Source: Chara braunii
Taxonomy: Eukaryota > Streptophyta > Charophyceae > Charales > Characeae
Length of the DNA stretch: 29,966 bases
Direction of reading: 5' to 3'
Assembly (NCBI GenBank): GCA_003427395.1
Contig: BFEA01000027.1
Coordinates: 2,146,729-2,176,694, forward strand
Positions within the stretch are counted from its first letter, which is position 1; each line of letters opens with the position of its first letter. The translations under genes and the position numbers were made by a program. Positions 1-11,064 of this stretch are shown here, piece by piece. The notes beneath the pieces are model-generated. The model had not been told where the DNA came from and did not search any database. It worked only from the letters and a program-made list of their open reading frames with translations.

Positions 1-2
1 TG

Positions 3-3000
3 TGGGTGCTTGACAAAGCAGCCCTTCGCTAGTTGCAAAGACAAGTGAAAACTGAATGGCAGGATGTCCGTTGCAAGTCCTTTGACCATAGGGGCATAGT
101 GATGGGACTGTTCTTCTCACCTCACATGGAGAAAGGGCCAAGCTTCTACAAATTCGACACCTCGCTTCTCAAACTCCCTGCTCTCAAGGCCCTGGTTCAA
201 GAATTCTGGGAATATTGGTCATCTGTGCAAGAGAGTGCAGCCTCAAAAGTAAACTGGTTCAATGATGGTGTGGCACAATTAAGGGATAGAATTAAAAAGT
301 TTTCTATCTCCCACGCCCGTGAACGTAAGGCGANACTGGATAAGCTGTTGAAAGAACTAGAAGACTGAGANAGTANACTACAAACTCACCCCTTGGATGA
401 CTTGGNATACAATAGGNTGCAAGTTGCAAGAGACCATTTACAATCCTATCTTGAAGCCCAAGCTGAATCATGGCGAATCCAAGCANGAATAAGGAAGCAG
501 GACACGGACGGGACAATGGCGAAAACCTTTTTNAGAAAGGCTAAAGCGAGGGNGAGGCAAGCAACGGTGNTCTCTCTTCGCCACCCCTTTGANCACTCCC
601 TTCCTAAAGCAACCAANGCATATGCCATTGTTGACTACGCTGCGCAGTACTACCAAAAGTTGTATACCTCGGAGTCATCACGATGTGGACCCCAACACGT
701 GGCAGTCGCAAGAGAATCGATGCTCCAACACCTTCCAGCGATGTTGTCTTCGCAACAAAGGCAACAACTCGAATGTCCGTTATCCATGGATGAACTTTTA
801 GAAGCTTTGAAAGGAATGGAGGACGAAAAGACCCCAGGGCTGGATTCTTTTCCTAAGGAGTTTTGGCTCCAATATTGGCACATCTTTCAAGGGGGTATAG
901 AGATCTATGTTAACGCAGTCCAGAAAGAAGGGACGTTTGGGGGCTTGATAAGTCAAGGCGTAACCACATTGCTGTATAAAAAGGTAGAAAAATAAGATAT
1001 TCGGAACTATCGGCNGATTACACTTCTTCCCCTCTCATATAAGATGGTCTCCAAAGCCCTTACCAACCCGCTGCTGCCACACATGAACCATCTCATCTTC
1101 CAAGATCAATTTGGGTTCATGCCGCACAGAAACATACAGGATAACGTCCTTTTAGTAAACGAAACCATAAAGTATGCCNGACAACATTGCAAGGAAGCCG
1201 TTGTTCTGTTTATAGACTTTGAAAAAGCATATGACCACGTGGATTGGGACTTCCTGGATTGTTGCCTACACAAGATGAACTTCGGGGACCAATTCAAACA
1301 GTGGGTATCCATCATGCACAGGTCAGCGGCCACAAACATTTTGATTAATGGCCACCTCTCCCCGCCGTTCCCACTACAGAGATTTNTTAGGCAAGGGGAC
1401 CCAGTGACCCCCCTCCTCTTCGTGTTAGTCATGGAGGCCTTGACANCAATGATCAGAAATAATCCGGCCATTGAACGCATTGACATCCCCGAATTGCCCT
1501 TCCACATGGTGTCTGTGACATCCCTGTTTGCTGACGATCTTACGGTCCTTATTAAAGTTTCCGTGGCGTCTCTTCAAGCGTTAACCGACACCATCCAAAC
1601 ATTCGCGGTGGCCGCAGTTATGAAAGTCAATTGGGGAACAAAAATGGAAGGATGGTGGTTTGCCCCACATAACTCTCAGAACTCTCAGCCACCACAACAC
1701 CCGCCGATTAACTGGCGCCGGAGGGAAGAAGCAATCAAAATCTTGGGGATCCGTCTAACGGCACTGGGCCCCCCAAGAGACCATGGCCAGACTTTCGTAC
1801 AAATCGCACTTCAAAGTTTGGCTAAGTGGGATGGCCTCCATACGTCGCTGGTTGGGAGAGCCCTAGCCATAAACAACGCCATTTTGTCCACTATCTGGTA
1901 CAAAACGGCCTTTTGGGGAATCCCAAAAAAACAGCTTGTGCATCTCCAAGCAGCATTGTCTGCATTTTTGTGGAGAAATGATCATAAGCTGACAAAATGC
2001 CTGAAGAGAGTGGCCTGGAAGTACGTCACCCAACCGAAGACGATTGGCGGGTTGGGCATCTTAGATCCTAAGGATGAAATCAAAGCCCTTATTTTCAAAG
2101 TAATCATTCGCCTGCTACTTGCAAATGATCTCCCGTGGTTGCCACTACCATATATACAACTGGCTAACCTTGCTCCACCCTCTCACCCAGAAGCCCCGCT
2201 CCACCCTCTTCAGTGGCTAACAAACAAAGAGTGGTCTGTGTCTGGCCCTCCACGCCATAAGAACGATGGCACACCGCGCAACAGCGTGAGACGGGATCTT
2301 AAACACGACCCGCTGTGGTCTGAGATGATACTCCTGTGGAGGGAGATGGGCCCGGCCAAGAAGCAGCCCGCTCTGCGGTGGCAAGAGATATGGAGACAGA
2401 CACTGTTTGGCAATCCTCAAATATGTGACGAGAGGGGTTCGCCACTCTCCCTGACGGCCAACCCACATTGGATGACATGGGTGAGGAACGGCCTCTTTTG
2501 CATTGGCGACATCTGGGATGCCCAGAACACCGCATGGAAGACAGTGCAACAACTACAGCCGAACCTCAAGCATATCAGAAAAAAACAGGAAAAGTTGGAG
2601 TTTATTCATAGGGCGGTCCCGCTCTCATGGGTGGCTGTACTACAGGAGGGCCCAACGGTCTGCAGCCAAGATTGGGTAACAAAGACCAACCCAAACCCCA
2701 TCCCCATGACCGTCTTCAGGGTGGCCCGATGTACGGAACACGAAGCACACCTCCATGCATATGAACCGGATATCCCAGGGCCACGATGGGCTGCTTTGAA
2801 AAGGGACCCCGCATTAGACGACGTATGTCCTGTTGGAGAATTTACTAGGGTAAGGGTGGTAGGGGACGATGACAAGGGTTACTCTGTCTATGAGATGTCT
2901 ACCCCCATGGAAGCGCTCGCCTTTGACCCGGATGAGTGGGCATGGAAAGGCTGGGAACCTACCCCAATCTGGCAATATACCGTGCGTGGGGGCTATAAAC

Positions 3001-3956
3001 AGGCGCACAAACCATTGGACTCCACTCCGGTGGTCCAATCCAGATGGAGAAGGGACTCACTACTGCAAGAACGGGAACTACAGCATATCCCCTGGACCAC
3101 ATACGCTCATATAATGTCGACGTCACATAGGGCGTTGCAGTGGCAGATTATACATCGCTGCCTCCCAACACCGGATTGGATAACCTCATGCACTACTCTC
3201 GAATAGGCGGGAGTCATATCACCTATATGCTCCCACTGTGGAGTCAATACACAGCGTAGACGAGCAGAACACTGCCTGCTGTCGTGCCCAATGGCAGTGC
3301 TGGTTTGGCAATGGTGGGACGCAATGTGGAGGGAGCTCACAGACTCATCTTTCCCATGGAATATCGGCCTCATCCTATTGGGGAAGAAAAGGAGCCTCTC
3401 TGCCATCTGGACACCCTTTCAGCAAAACTTCTTCAAGTACATGAGACTTGTCATTCTCATGGTTATTTGGAGGATGCGGTGCTCAGCAGACCGTCGGGAA
3501 GACACTTTTGGCTTCCACCAAGCAAAGGCAGAGCTTCTCGAGGTCATAAGAGCAAATACGATGAAAGCCAGTAAAACTTTAAAAGACAAGGTGGGTGTGG
3601 CCCCAGACCATGACAGCAGACGGTGTCTCATAATGGCCTTTACAACAAAATGGATTGACCCGAAATATAAAATGGCTGAAGTTCACAACGACGGTAGGCT
3701 CACATGGAAAAACTGGGCGGCGCAGGACCACCTATGGACATACAGACCACCACAGTCCTTCTCGACGCCGCTACCGAGTCACCACAATGTGGTGACAATA
3801 GGACCACGCCCAGCCCTGGGAGAGCACTCTCGGATCGTGGAGGCTGAACTCTGCCCAGTCCGGTCCCCAGGGTTGCCCCCCCCTCCCCTGCCATCCAACC
3901 CCCCCCCACCTACCCCGGCACCGCCCCCTCCGCTCCCCTTTGACGCCCCCCCTTAA
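3..3956 (+). pseudogene. LINE-A ORF2: endonuclease end, reverse transcriptase, zf-RVT finger
   Basis: One reading frame (frame 3) runs through the segment, interrupted by in-frame stops at 30-32 (TAG), 366-368 (TGA), 993-995 (TAA) and 3204-3206 (TAG). In order: the linker after the endonuclease (KGPSFYKFDTSLL, near 133); RT motifs around 'DIRNYR.ITLLPLSYK' (996-1046); GFMPHRNIQDNVLL (1113 on); catalytic motif A 'FIDFEKAYD' with Asp at 1215; RQGDPVTPLLF (about 1390); and catalytic motif C 'FADD' at 1527-1538. A C-x2-C...H-C-x3-C zf-RVT finger has Cys codons at 3228 and 3237, His at 3269 and Cys at 3284. A proline-rich tail ends at TAA 3954-3956. The protein would nick DNA and prime reverse transcription on the target. 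The family is certain; this copy cannot make the full protein as read. Fifteen single N calls lie in 334-1446, and one (1015) falls in the conserved RP codon. Confidence 0.9.
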
Positions 3957-4124
3957 CCCCGCAACCTCCGATCGATCCTTACACCCCTTCATACCCTCAC
4001 CCGACTAACTGACCCACTCCTCTTGGAAACGGTATCTCAAATGGACTCGGATGACGAGTGCATCGAACAAGGCTACATGGAGCCTCCCGGTACAGGGGCC
4101 GGGAGAACTCAATCTCAGCAAGAC

Positions 4125-4470
4125 GAGCCATAAGGGATAGGGACAAAGGATGTTGCTTCTGCGGAAGAGCATTATGGATGGGACAGGGTGAACTGCATTT
4201 CAACTAGTTGAGCTACAAGGGATAAGGAAGGAGAACGTTGCTTCTGTGGAAGAGCAGTATGGATGGGACAACAGAACACAGGGCTGAGGTATACACTTAT
4301 GACAAGTGGGAGTGATTCACCATTCATGCGATGAGAATGCGAGCCCAACCAGAAGAGCCTCAAGGGATAAGGAAGGAGAAGCCTGCTTCTGCGGACGAGC
4401 ACTGTGGATGGCATGGATAGCACAACATGAGACAGGGCCGAAGTATATCCCTATGACAAGGGGACCAGGG
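4125..4470 (+). repeat. Three degenerate direct repeats in the LINE-A 3' UTR
   Basis: Units start at about 4125, 4210 and 4355. Each begins GAGC followed by (A/T)CAAGGGATAAGG-like sequence, then TGCTTCTG(C/T)GGA(A/C)GAGCA and (T)GGATGG(G/C)A. The second and third units also share ACAGGGC(T/C)GA(A/G)GTATA...TATGACAAG downstream, while the first is shorter. Spacing is uneven (about 85 and 145 bp). Confidence 0.75.
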
Positions 4471-4575
4471 TATTGGGTTTAAGGGATTCTATAAAATGGC
4501 AGCTACACTACATCTTGAAGGACCAAAGAGGATAGTGAGGAAGCCAAGAAGCGTTATATGGGATGCTAAGGATTA

Positions 4576-4826
4576 AGTTAGATGTAAATATGACGGGTTG
4601 ACAGGCACAGACATAGCACCAGTCTAATAGGGGCTCCAAAAATAAGGGTTGGGTTAGTAGATAAGGGACGCTCTTAAAAAGGGAAGGGCGATTCTTGCAG
4701 AGTTAGATGTAAACATGACGGGTTGACAGGCACAGACATAGCATCAGTCTAATAGGGGGCTGCAAAAATAAGGGTTGGGTTAATAGATAAGAGACGCTCC
4801 TAAAAAGGGAAGGGCGATTCTTGCAG
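4576..4826 (+). repeat. 125-bp tandem duplication in the LINE-A 3' UTR
   Basis: Copy 1 (4576-4700) and copy 2 (4701-4826) are head to tail with no spacer, both starting AGTTAGATGTAAA and ending GCGATTCTTGCAG. They differ by about half a dozen substitutions and a one-base indel in a G run. This is a recent local duplication within the element. Confidence 0.92.
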
Positions 4827-4921
4827 CACCATGGGATGACGGAGCCCCAGGATCAATCAAACAACAATCACAGCCCCGGGAAACAACAAAAACCAATCTC
4901 TGTACGAAACGATGTATCAAT

Positions 4922-4958
4922 GGGACGCTGGACCCGGTTTCCAGCAGGTGCCGCTCCC
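4922..4958 (+). promoter_or_regulatory. Conserved 3' hairpin of LINE-A (putative RT-recognition element)
   Basis: GCTGGA (4927-4932) pairs perfectly with TCCAGC (4940-4945) around the loop CCCGGTT. It lies about 105 bp before the poly(A). A 26-nt stretch including the hairpin is identical to a segment in LINE-B (28570-28595), and the downstream AGCAGGTGCCGCTCCCC resembles the second LINE-B copy. Stringent-type plant LINEs are known to carry a conserved 3'-end structure recognised by the RT; that role is inferred here from position and conservation. Confidence 0.65.
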
Positions 4959-5050
4959 CACCAATAGATGGAGCAGCCCGACAGGTAAGCCCTCAATTCT
5001 GACGGTTCTCTTACCACCGCCAGGATAGAGGGATATCGTAAGAGCCTTCT

Positions 5051-5051
<1 letters not shown>

Positions 5052-5117
<66 letters not shown>
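5052..5117 (+). repeat. Poly(A) tail of LINE-A (66 A)
   Basis: There are sixty-six consecutive A residues following CCTTCTC. It marks the 3' terminus of LINE-A and its junction with the older LINE. Confidence 0.95.
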
Positions 5118-5119
<2 letters not shown>

Positions 5120-6720
5120 GAAAACTTATCTATGGAGAGGTAATCATGAATATAAAAATGTAATTAGTCGGGTGGCATGGCAGTTAATGATTCAACCAAA
5201 ATCCAAGAGGAGATTAGGCATCCTAGACCCTTTCACGCACATCATGGCGTTGTCAATTCAAGAGGCTACTCTTTAACCCGCAAACATCATGATGTGCGTT
5301 ATCTTGGGAACAAATTGCCAAGTTGGCACCGACAGTCCCTGAAGAAATAAACCCGATGATATGGTTGGAAAAACGCTACTGGTCCATTCTGACAAGGCAG
5401 GTACAAGCTCATGAGCCTCATACATGAGCTAGGCAGCAAAAGCAGATATAATCAAAGATCATTTTTGGCCTAACATCTTCAAGATTCGGCGTGAGTTACC
5501 TCTTCCGGATAACGTCCCCCCACAAAGATGCGAAGAGGTGTGTCAACAACCTCTCTTCAATAATAGATGGATCACTAATACCCATAGGAGGATGTATCTT
5601 TCTATGGATTCCCCCTGGAGAGGGTGGGTGAAAATGATTTTCTAAGGATTGGGGATATCTGGAGTCAAAAGTCCAGTGATTGGTGTTCTCTCGCACAACT
5701 TAACATCATTTGTGTTATTGTCGACACTCATCCTTAGCACTGGACACCCTGAACCTGCACATATCTATGGACTGGATCAAAATTTTCAGGAAGGGTCCGA
5801 AGTTACAGGTGAGTGATTGGGTGGTTTTTCAAGATAATCTGAAACTTATTGGTACTGTAGTGGAAGTACACCCAGATGGAGTAACTTTGCTTACTCTGTT
5901 TTCTCTTGGCCACAATGATATTTCAAATAGAATCTTACCTGACGAGTCTAAAAGGTTCCCGGTCCACCAAGATTTTAGGATCAAAGTACTGCAATATAAG
6001 GATCAATGGCTAGCTTTCAAAGCGACTTTACCGATAAGCAAGTTGGTTTTCGATCCTTTGGCTTAGCCCTGGCTCTGGGCTACAGCCGTTGACAAAGGAA
6101 GAACATGCACTAGATCTTTATATATTACGGATGTTAAGACCTAAGGTACACTTAAAAGATAGGTATGCACCAACTAACTACATGTAAGTAAAGACTCTCT
6201 AAGATCTATAACGTGGTTTCAAACCATCAAATCTAAATCTGCTAAGATTGCCTCTCCGCAATGGCAGGCTCACCGTTAATATCTGCCCACTAGTGATTGG
6301 ATCATAGATAGAATACAGAGGAGTCGCATTACCATGGTGTAAGTTTTGTTCTTCCAGTTTTCCAGCAAGGAATATCTCGGATACTATTGAGCATATGTTT
6401 TGTCAATGTCCAGTGTAATGTGGCTTTGGAGGCGGTGCAACAGGATATGGTTTCAACTAGGTACCTCCCAGCCATGGCCTTGATGTTGGAAGACCTTGCT
6501 GTGTGAGGCATGGAGTACCCCCCAATTGGACACCTTCACCCAAAACCTCTTCACAACAGGAAGGCACTAACATGTTGTCTTTCGGGCCATATGGGGCCTA
6601 ATCTATAAATGTAAGGCTTGATGGCCCGGAGCTTGTTGGTTCAATTAAAACAACAAATCCAAACTGATATCACTATCAAGTGGGAAAAGGTGAAATAAGA
6701 GATCAAACACTCATCATCAA
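5118..6720 (+). mobile_element. Older LINE remnant (target of the LINE-A insertion)
   Basis: From about 5130 the sequence is collinear with LINE-A from about 1966 to 3500. Landmarks occur in the same order at nearly the same spacing: the LWR..H motif, R.AW....QPK, LGILDP, GDIWS, the FDP block, QWQ..HR.LP..DWI, a CCHC-type finger and an IW block. It is far more decayed than LINE-A (many stops and frameshifts). Its 3' end is not clearly defined; similarity fades near 6700. Confidence 0.8.
5130..6640 (+). pseudogene. Degenerate LINE ORF2 C-terminal half (RT connection region and zf-RVT finger)
   Basis: Translating across frames gives LWRGNHEYKNVISRVAW then QPKSKRRLGILDP (5130-5232), matching LINE-A LWRNDHKLTKCLKRVAW and QPKTIGGLGILDP. 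Next come QQPLFNNRWITN (about 5545), a 'RIGDIWSQKSSDW' block (about 5645-5685) and an open stretch of 118 codons (5710-6066) whose end, DQWLAFKATLPISKLVFDP, aligns with the LINE-A block ending ALAFDP. QWQ..HR.LPTSDWI follows at about 6258, then C-x2-C...H-x2-C-x-CP (about 6340-6415), the finger, and AIWGLIYKCK (about 6590). No frame is intact. The catalytic part of this RT would have been upstream of the LINE-A insertion, outside the window. Confidence 0.75.
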
Positions 6721-8986
6721 CAACATAAATTTGTCAATACACCCAAAACTTCAAAGGTTGTTGGTTTGGGGGTCGTAAGTGGTAATTTGGGGGGATATAA
6801 AGTGGAAGTGGGCTATAAAAAGGAACCACTAAGGCCTAAAAAGGGACTATTGTTTAACTGTTTTTTAACATTCCATGGTTGGAAAAATGTACATATATGT
6901 ATGTAATAATTTATTTATCATTGTGGTAATTATTGAGAGAATTTGTCGGCAACGGGAATTTTCATATAACGATTTATTTGCGCTGCGAGAGAACAAATGC
7001 ACAACTTTGCATAACAAGAGTTTGGGGGATAGGGGTGTGGAGGGCAAACTACGGATCGGTCATATGATCTTGGCCGATTGTGGTAGTTGTTGTCCTTCTC
7101 CCTTCTTGCATACTCTCTCTTTGTAACCGTTGAATTAGCCATAGAAGTAGTCGAAGACGGACGCTCACATATCCTTTCATAGGTTGATCCACCCTCGGCG
7201 GTGAAGAAGATTTTAAATGTCTTCAAACATCTCATTCTATTAACGAGTTCAACTATTTTCAATAGGCAAGAGGAATAGTGATGCAGGTAATGGAATATCT
7301 GCAGGGGACAACGGGGTGGGTCAAAGAGGGAGCGGGGTAGCACGCGAGAAAAGTTGAAAGGTCTTTGTCATGTGGGATGACTACTTGGTTGGATGACGAC
7401 ATAAGTAGATAAAAATAGTTGGAACATGTGGTTTTTGTTCTCCTATTATGCGTTGGCATGAACTCTGTAATGATTGAACCAATCACCTCCTTCTAGTGGC
7501 TTCGTGGTACTCATTTCATTATGATGTGTTGACAAGAATGCTCTAGCAATTGTGTTACCTCACTGACATTTATTCACTAGACTGTTCGGATTGGCAACCT
7601 AACCGGGGGGTGAAGGTATGGTATGCGTAGTTTTGAATATTTTTCTTCTCCACCCTTTAACAAGCTTTGAAGAAGAACACAAATACGGAGATGGCCCCTC
7701 ATTGATTGAAGAGGGTTGCTATGATGTGACCTCTAGAGCGACTGGTGAAGGATAGGTCGCTTTTGTTATTCATAGGCTAGGGTTGTAATGATGATTCCTT
7801 CCTACGTTTTGGATTAACATTGTTTGCTTCCATATTGCCCCCCCATTACAGGTAGGGTCATGCAATCAGCGATCAACGAGCCTGGTGAAGGGATGGGCGG
7901 ATCTAATGATTTTTCGCCTCCCTTCCTCATAGAACTTCCGCAAAGATAGATAAGGATCTTTCATTAATTGGCAAGGATTGTTCACTTCTACTCATACTGC
8001 AATTTGCTTTCCCCCCATCCATGGATGAATTTTACTCGCGGATTGGGGGTTTCCACTTTGTGTTGGTTTTACCATACTTGGTTGCGATTGGGCACTCCCT
8101 GATTCGTTTTGGGGGCTTCTATGAGTAGGTAGCCTTCACATAAATGTAATAATTTGCACTAATCAATAAATATATGCTTCCTTTATCATAGATCGAAGGG
8201 ACTCCATGTGGAGACGTTGGATTGTGCACACTTTAACGAGCATCCTAAGGGGTGGGTTATATATCATTAATACATAAGGGTGCAATCAATTTTATTAGGG
8301 ATTTCTGTTGTAGAGGGGAGAAAATTGGGTTGTATGTTGTTGACTTTAGATTTTTTAAGACTAGACTGTTTGGTAACATCTTAGGATTGGAGAGGGCTCA
8401 AGGATCATTGCATGGGATGGAAGTTGAGCGTTATGGTTTGGCCATATGGCAGGGGCGTGGTTGAAACCCGATTATTGGACAGGGCTAGAGAATGAAGGTG
8501 AACCCATATTCTGGTTTTTAAGGGCAATCAATCCCCTATAACTAAGCAAGTTAGTATTACTCTTCTTTCACAAATTTGCTTCCTTGTTGTGACAGGGAAG
8601 TTGAATCCGGTTTCCATCACGTGCAACTCAAGAAATAGATTGGAATCATATATGTATATGTCTTTCTTTGTATTTTTTTCCCACTCGGAATCTATCGATG
8701 TGTATATATACACATTCGCGTCTGCGATTTGTAAAGTTTTTTTTATCCAAATAGCAGTGCACATTCCATATGAGCAGAAGGATTAAAAGGAATGACAAAG
8801 TTGCTTATGTTTTTGTTAAAGTTAGGTCTCTATATATATATTCTTCTTTTTTGAAAAAAATAAGTTTTAGATGCATTTTATTATAGAAACAAGTTCAGCA
8901 AGATTGTTTTTTGTGTCCATCTTATTATTTTATTTGTTTTCTTCAAGATCAAGGCGTACCACCACTACTTGAAGTGTGTGGGAGAG
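6721..8986. other. No recognisable gene or repeat
   Basis: About 2.3 kb of mixed composition with short T- and A-runs. The open frames are short and resemble nothing I recognise. It may hold decayed transposon sequence. Confidence 0.5.
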
Positions 8987-9233
8987 TGTTAGCCATAGAC
9001 TCTGCTATTACTTGACCGGGGCAATGGAACTAGGTGAAAGGTGCAACTACTAGCAAAATTCTCGGTATTTGTGTTACCCCTCACCATCAGCCCCACCCTA
9101 CTTCCTGGCTACCGCCAATCAGGGCAAACGGGTCCACCCTTACTTGTAGGGGCCTACTATATAGGCTTAGGAGTAGTGAAAAGTGAATTGAGAGAATAAT
9201 ATAAGTTGTTTTAACCATTAAAAACTAATAACA
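8987..9233 (+). repeat. Weak candidate short LTR (TGTTA...TAACA)
   Basis: A purine-rich GGGAGAG (8980-8986) is followed by TGTTAG. The segment contains a TATA-like CTACTATATAGG (about 9157-9168) and ends CTAATAACA, giving 5-bp inverted termini. No target-site duplication (GAGAG versus AGTGA) and no second copy are visible, so this could be chance. Confidence 0.2.
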
Positions 9234-9789
9234 AGTGAAAAAAAAATACAATTGGAGGACATAATAAAAATATGTTCCATATCAGTGTAGGTATGCGCTT
9301 AGAGCAACTTCTTGTTGCTTTCGCATAGTAACCATCATGCGGTCAAAAATGATTATTTTTTTAATTGCACGAAATTGAATGTTTAATTATTATTTTTTAA
9401 ATAAAGTTGTATATGTTCAAGGTAGAGCAGTTGGCATTTCAGCTCAAGAGCGCATGTACCAACCGGCCTCATCTCACGGTTAACTGCCGATAGTATCCCA
9501 CATCGGGCGATCTTTACTGTACCCCATCGCACATCCATCACCCTCGGTCCCCATGAGATGTTGCAAACAACCCTTCCGTTCTCATCAAGAACCGCCTACA
9601 CCCAACGGATACAGTTTATTGGGTCGTCCCTCCAACGGGTGTTGGACCCTAGTAGGCAAATGCACTACAGCCCCATTGCTAGGTCGCAGACAACACGCAC
9701 TGATCTAATCTCAGTCAACCAATCATAGATACTCAAGAATGGTGTCAGTTGAAACCTTACCTTGGCATAAGACAGTGGGCTCATGACCC

Positions 9790-10077
9790 CCCTAGTCGAT
9801 CGAGCACCATCCATCTAAGCTCGAATAGGGAACCGGCAGCTTGCCCCTAAGCATCCACTCGGGCATGGCAGCAATCGGATCTGCAATCTGCATCCCCGAA
9901 TAACGAGTGTATTTCGAGGTCTAACGCCTGCCCCACAGCATGTGTCACACGTACCCCACTGGGCATGGCAATGCTCGAACCTGCAACCTATGGAAGTGAA
10001 TATATAGGCACCCAATCCATCTGGGCTACAATGTAAACGCGGTATGCAAATGGCCCTAAGCTTTACGCAGTGAATCC
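9790..10077 (-). repeat. tRNA-derived SINE-like sequence
   Basis: On the minus strand, TAGCCCAGATGG (10028-10017) fits a Pol III box A (TRGCNNAGYNGG) with one mismatch. It is followed after 35 nt by GGTTCGAGCAT (9981-9971), a good start of a box B. That spacing is normal for a tRNA. A second related B-box-like block (GCAGATCCGATTGC, near 9880) and a related AGATGGATGG block (near 9812) continue on the same strand, as if parts were duplicated. There is no acceptor-stem pairing for a real tRNA, so a tRNA-derived SINE or its relic is the best explanation. Confidence 0.45.
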
Positions 10078-10078
10078 A

Positions 10079-10235
10079 CAATATCAATATTCATTACATC
10101 ACACCGGAGTGCAAGCCCGAAGATTCGAGCCCACACCCTATGTCACAATTGTGAATATTGCAGAATACCAATATTCAGTTCGAAGCACCAGAGTGCAGAC
10201 TCGAAGATTTAAACCCACATTGGTGTGAGAAGAGT
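10079..10235 (-). repeat. 84-bp tandem repeat with box-B-like motif
   Basis: Two head-to-tail units share CAATATTCA (10085 and 10169), GAGTGCA(A/G)(G/A)C(C/T)CGAAGATT and CCCACA. Read on the minus strand each has GTGGG(C/T)T(C/T)(G/A)AATCTTCG, close to a tRNA box B. It lies directly beside the SINE-like segment and probably belongs to the same repeat family. Confidence 0.6.
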
Positions 10236-10644
10236 CTCATGTAAGGCCTTCCTCGATAACTCTCCTCACGCCAGTGTTTTCTTTTTTTTTCTTTTTTTGC
10301 TTTAACAAACGGGTTCATATGGCCCAAACAATTTCTTATGGCCGAGCCTCCTCAGGAACCCTGACAAATACGATGTGATATATATTCTTGTTTTTCCCAA
10401 TACTGACAAAGGTAGTGATGGTTTAAGGGTGATATTTACTTAACCCCCTGTCGAGCGCATCGGTCCCGCAGGGGGACCCTCCATGTTGCGTCACGCATAA
10501 TTTTTGCATGACTTTCGCCACTCCGAGCGAGTGCGTCAGCCGTACCTCTCGCGAACCCCTAGGACAGGGTAGAGGTTGCGCGAGGAACGACCTACCTCTG
10601 CCCAAGGGGTAGTCACCACCCTCGTATAAGTGTATCCCCGCCAG

Positions 10645-11064
10645 CTACCGAACCACGTGCAAAAGTTGCTCAAGTGCAATCGGAGAGGTGTCCCAGTCGA
10701 GGTGTTTCTCGTTCATTGTATCATAGGGGCTACGTGCGGTCGAACTCCTTAATCGGACCCGCGCGCAAGCCGACGCTCTTGGGCCTGATGTCCCAAGCGA
10801 GGCTCTGCACCGGTCAACTAGGATGATCCATCTAACCACGCGATACACTTCACAAAACAAAACATAACCTCGTACGTGAATTGCGCCTAGTCCCTTTTTC
10901 ATGTCCAACACATAACCTTTTGACAACTGAAGTATATCGCGCACGAGGCTCTGAATAGATATCACGGCGGCATAGGCCTTGTCATATCGACAAGTCATGC
11001 ATGAACACGTAAGCAGTCGCAATGGTGGAGTACTATGCGGTACCCATAACCACGAGGTCCTCAA
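10645..11064 (-). other. 139-codon open frame, unrecognised
   Basis: This is an uninterrupted minus-strand frame in a GC-richer block (about 9.45-11.3 kb). The predicted product includes segments such as SIQSLVRDILQLSKGYVLD, and I recognise no domain. It could be a chance ORF, a relic of a transposon protein or part of an unknown gene. There is no visible promoter or splice context. Confidence 0.15.

Larger units (their letters stand above)
3957..5051 (+). other. 3' UTR of LINE-A
   Basis: This is non-coding sequence between the ORF2 stop and the poly(A). It is built largely of internal repeats: three degenerate units at 4125-4470, a 125-bp tandem duplication at 4576-4826, and a conserved hairpin at 4927-4945. 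The last bases before the poly(A) are CCTTCTC, resembling the CTTTCTCG before the LINE-B tail. Confidence 0.75.
1..5117 (+). mobile_element. LINE-A: non-LTR retrotransposon, 3' portion ending in poly(A)
   Basis: The segment reads as one LINE: end of the endonuclease domain at the window edge, reverse transcriptase, zf-RVT finger, proline-rich tail, about 1.1 kb of 3' UTR and a 66-nt pure poly(A) at 5052-5117. There are no LTRs. The 5' part (ORF1 and most of the endonuclease) lies left of the window. Immediately after the poly(A) the sequence becomes a different, older LINE in the same orientation, so LINE-A was inserted into it. The target-site duplication should begin with GTGAAAACTTATC (5118 onward) and its partner would lie left of the window. 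The uninterrupted poly(A) suggests a fairly recent insertion or a polymorphic tail, although the reading frame has stops. Confidence 0.9.

Noticed and set aside
3840-3960. Proline-rich end of LINE-A ORF2 as a separate gene
   Set aside because: It is in the same frame as the finger and RT and is continuous with them; it is a C-terminal extension.
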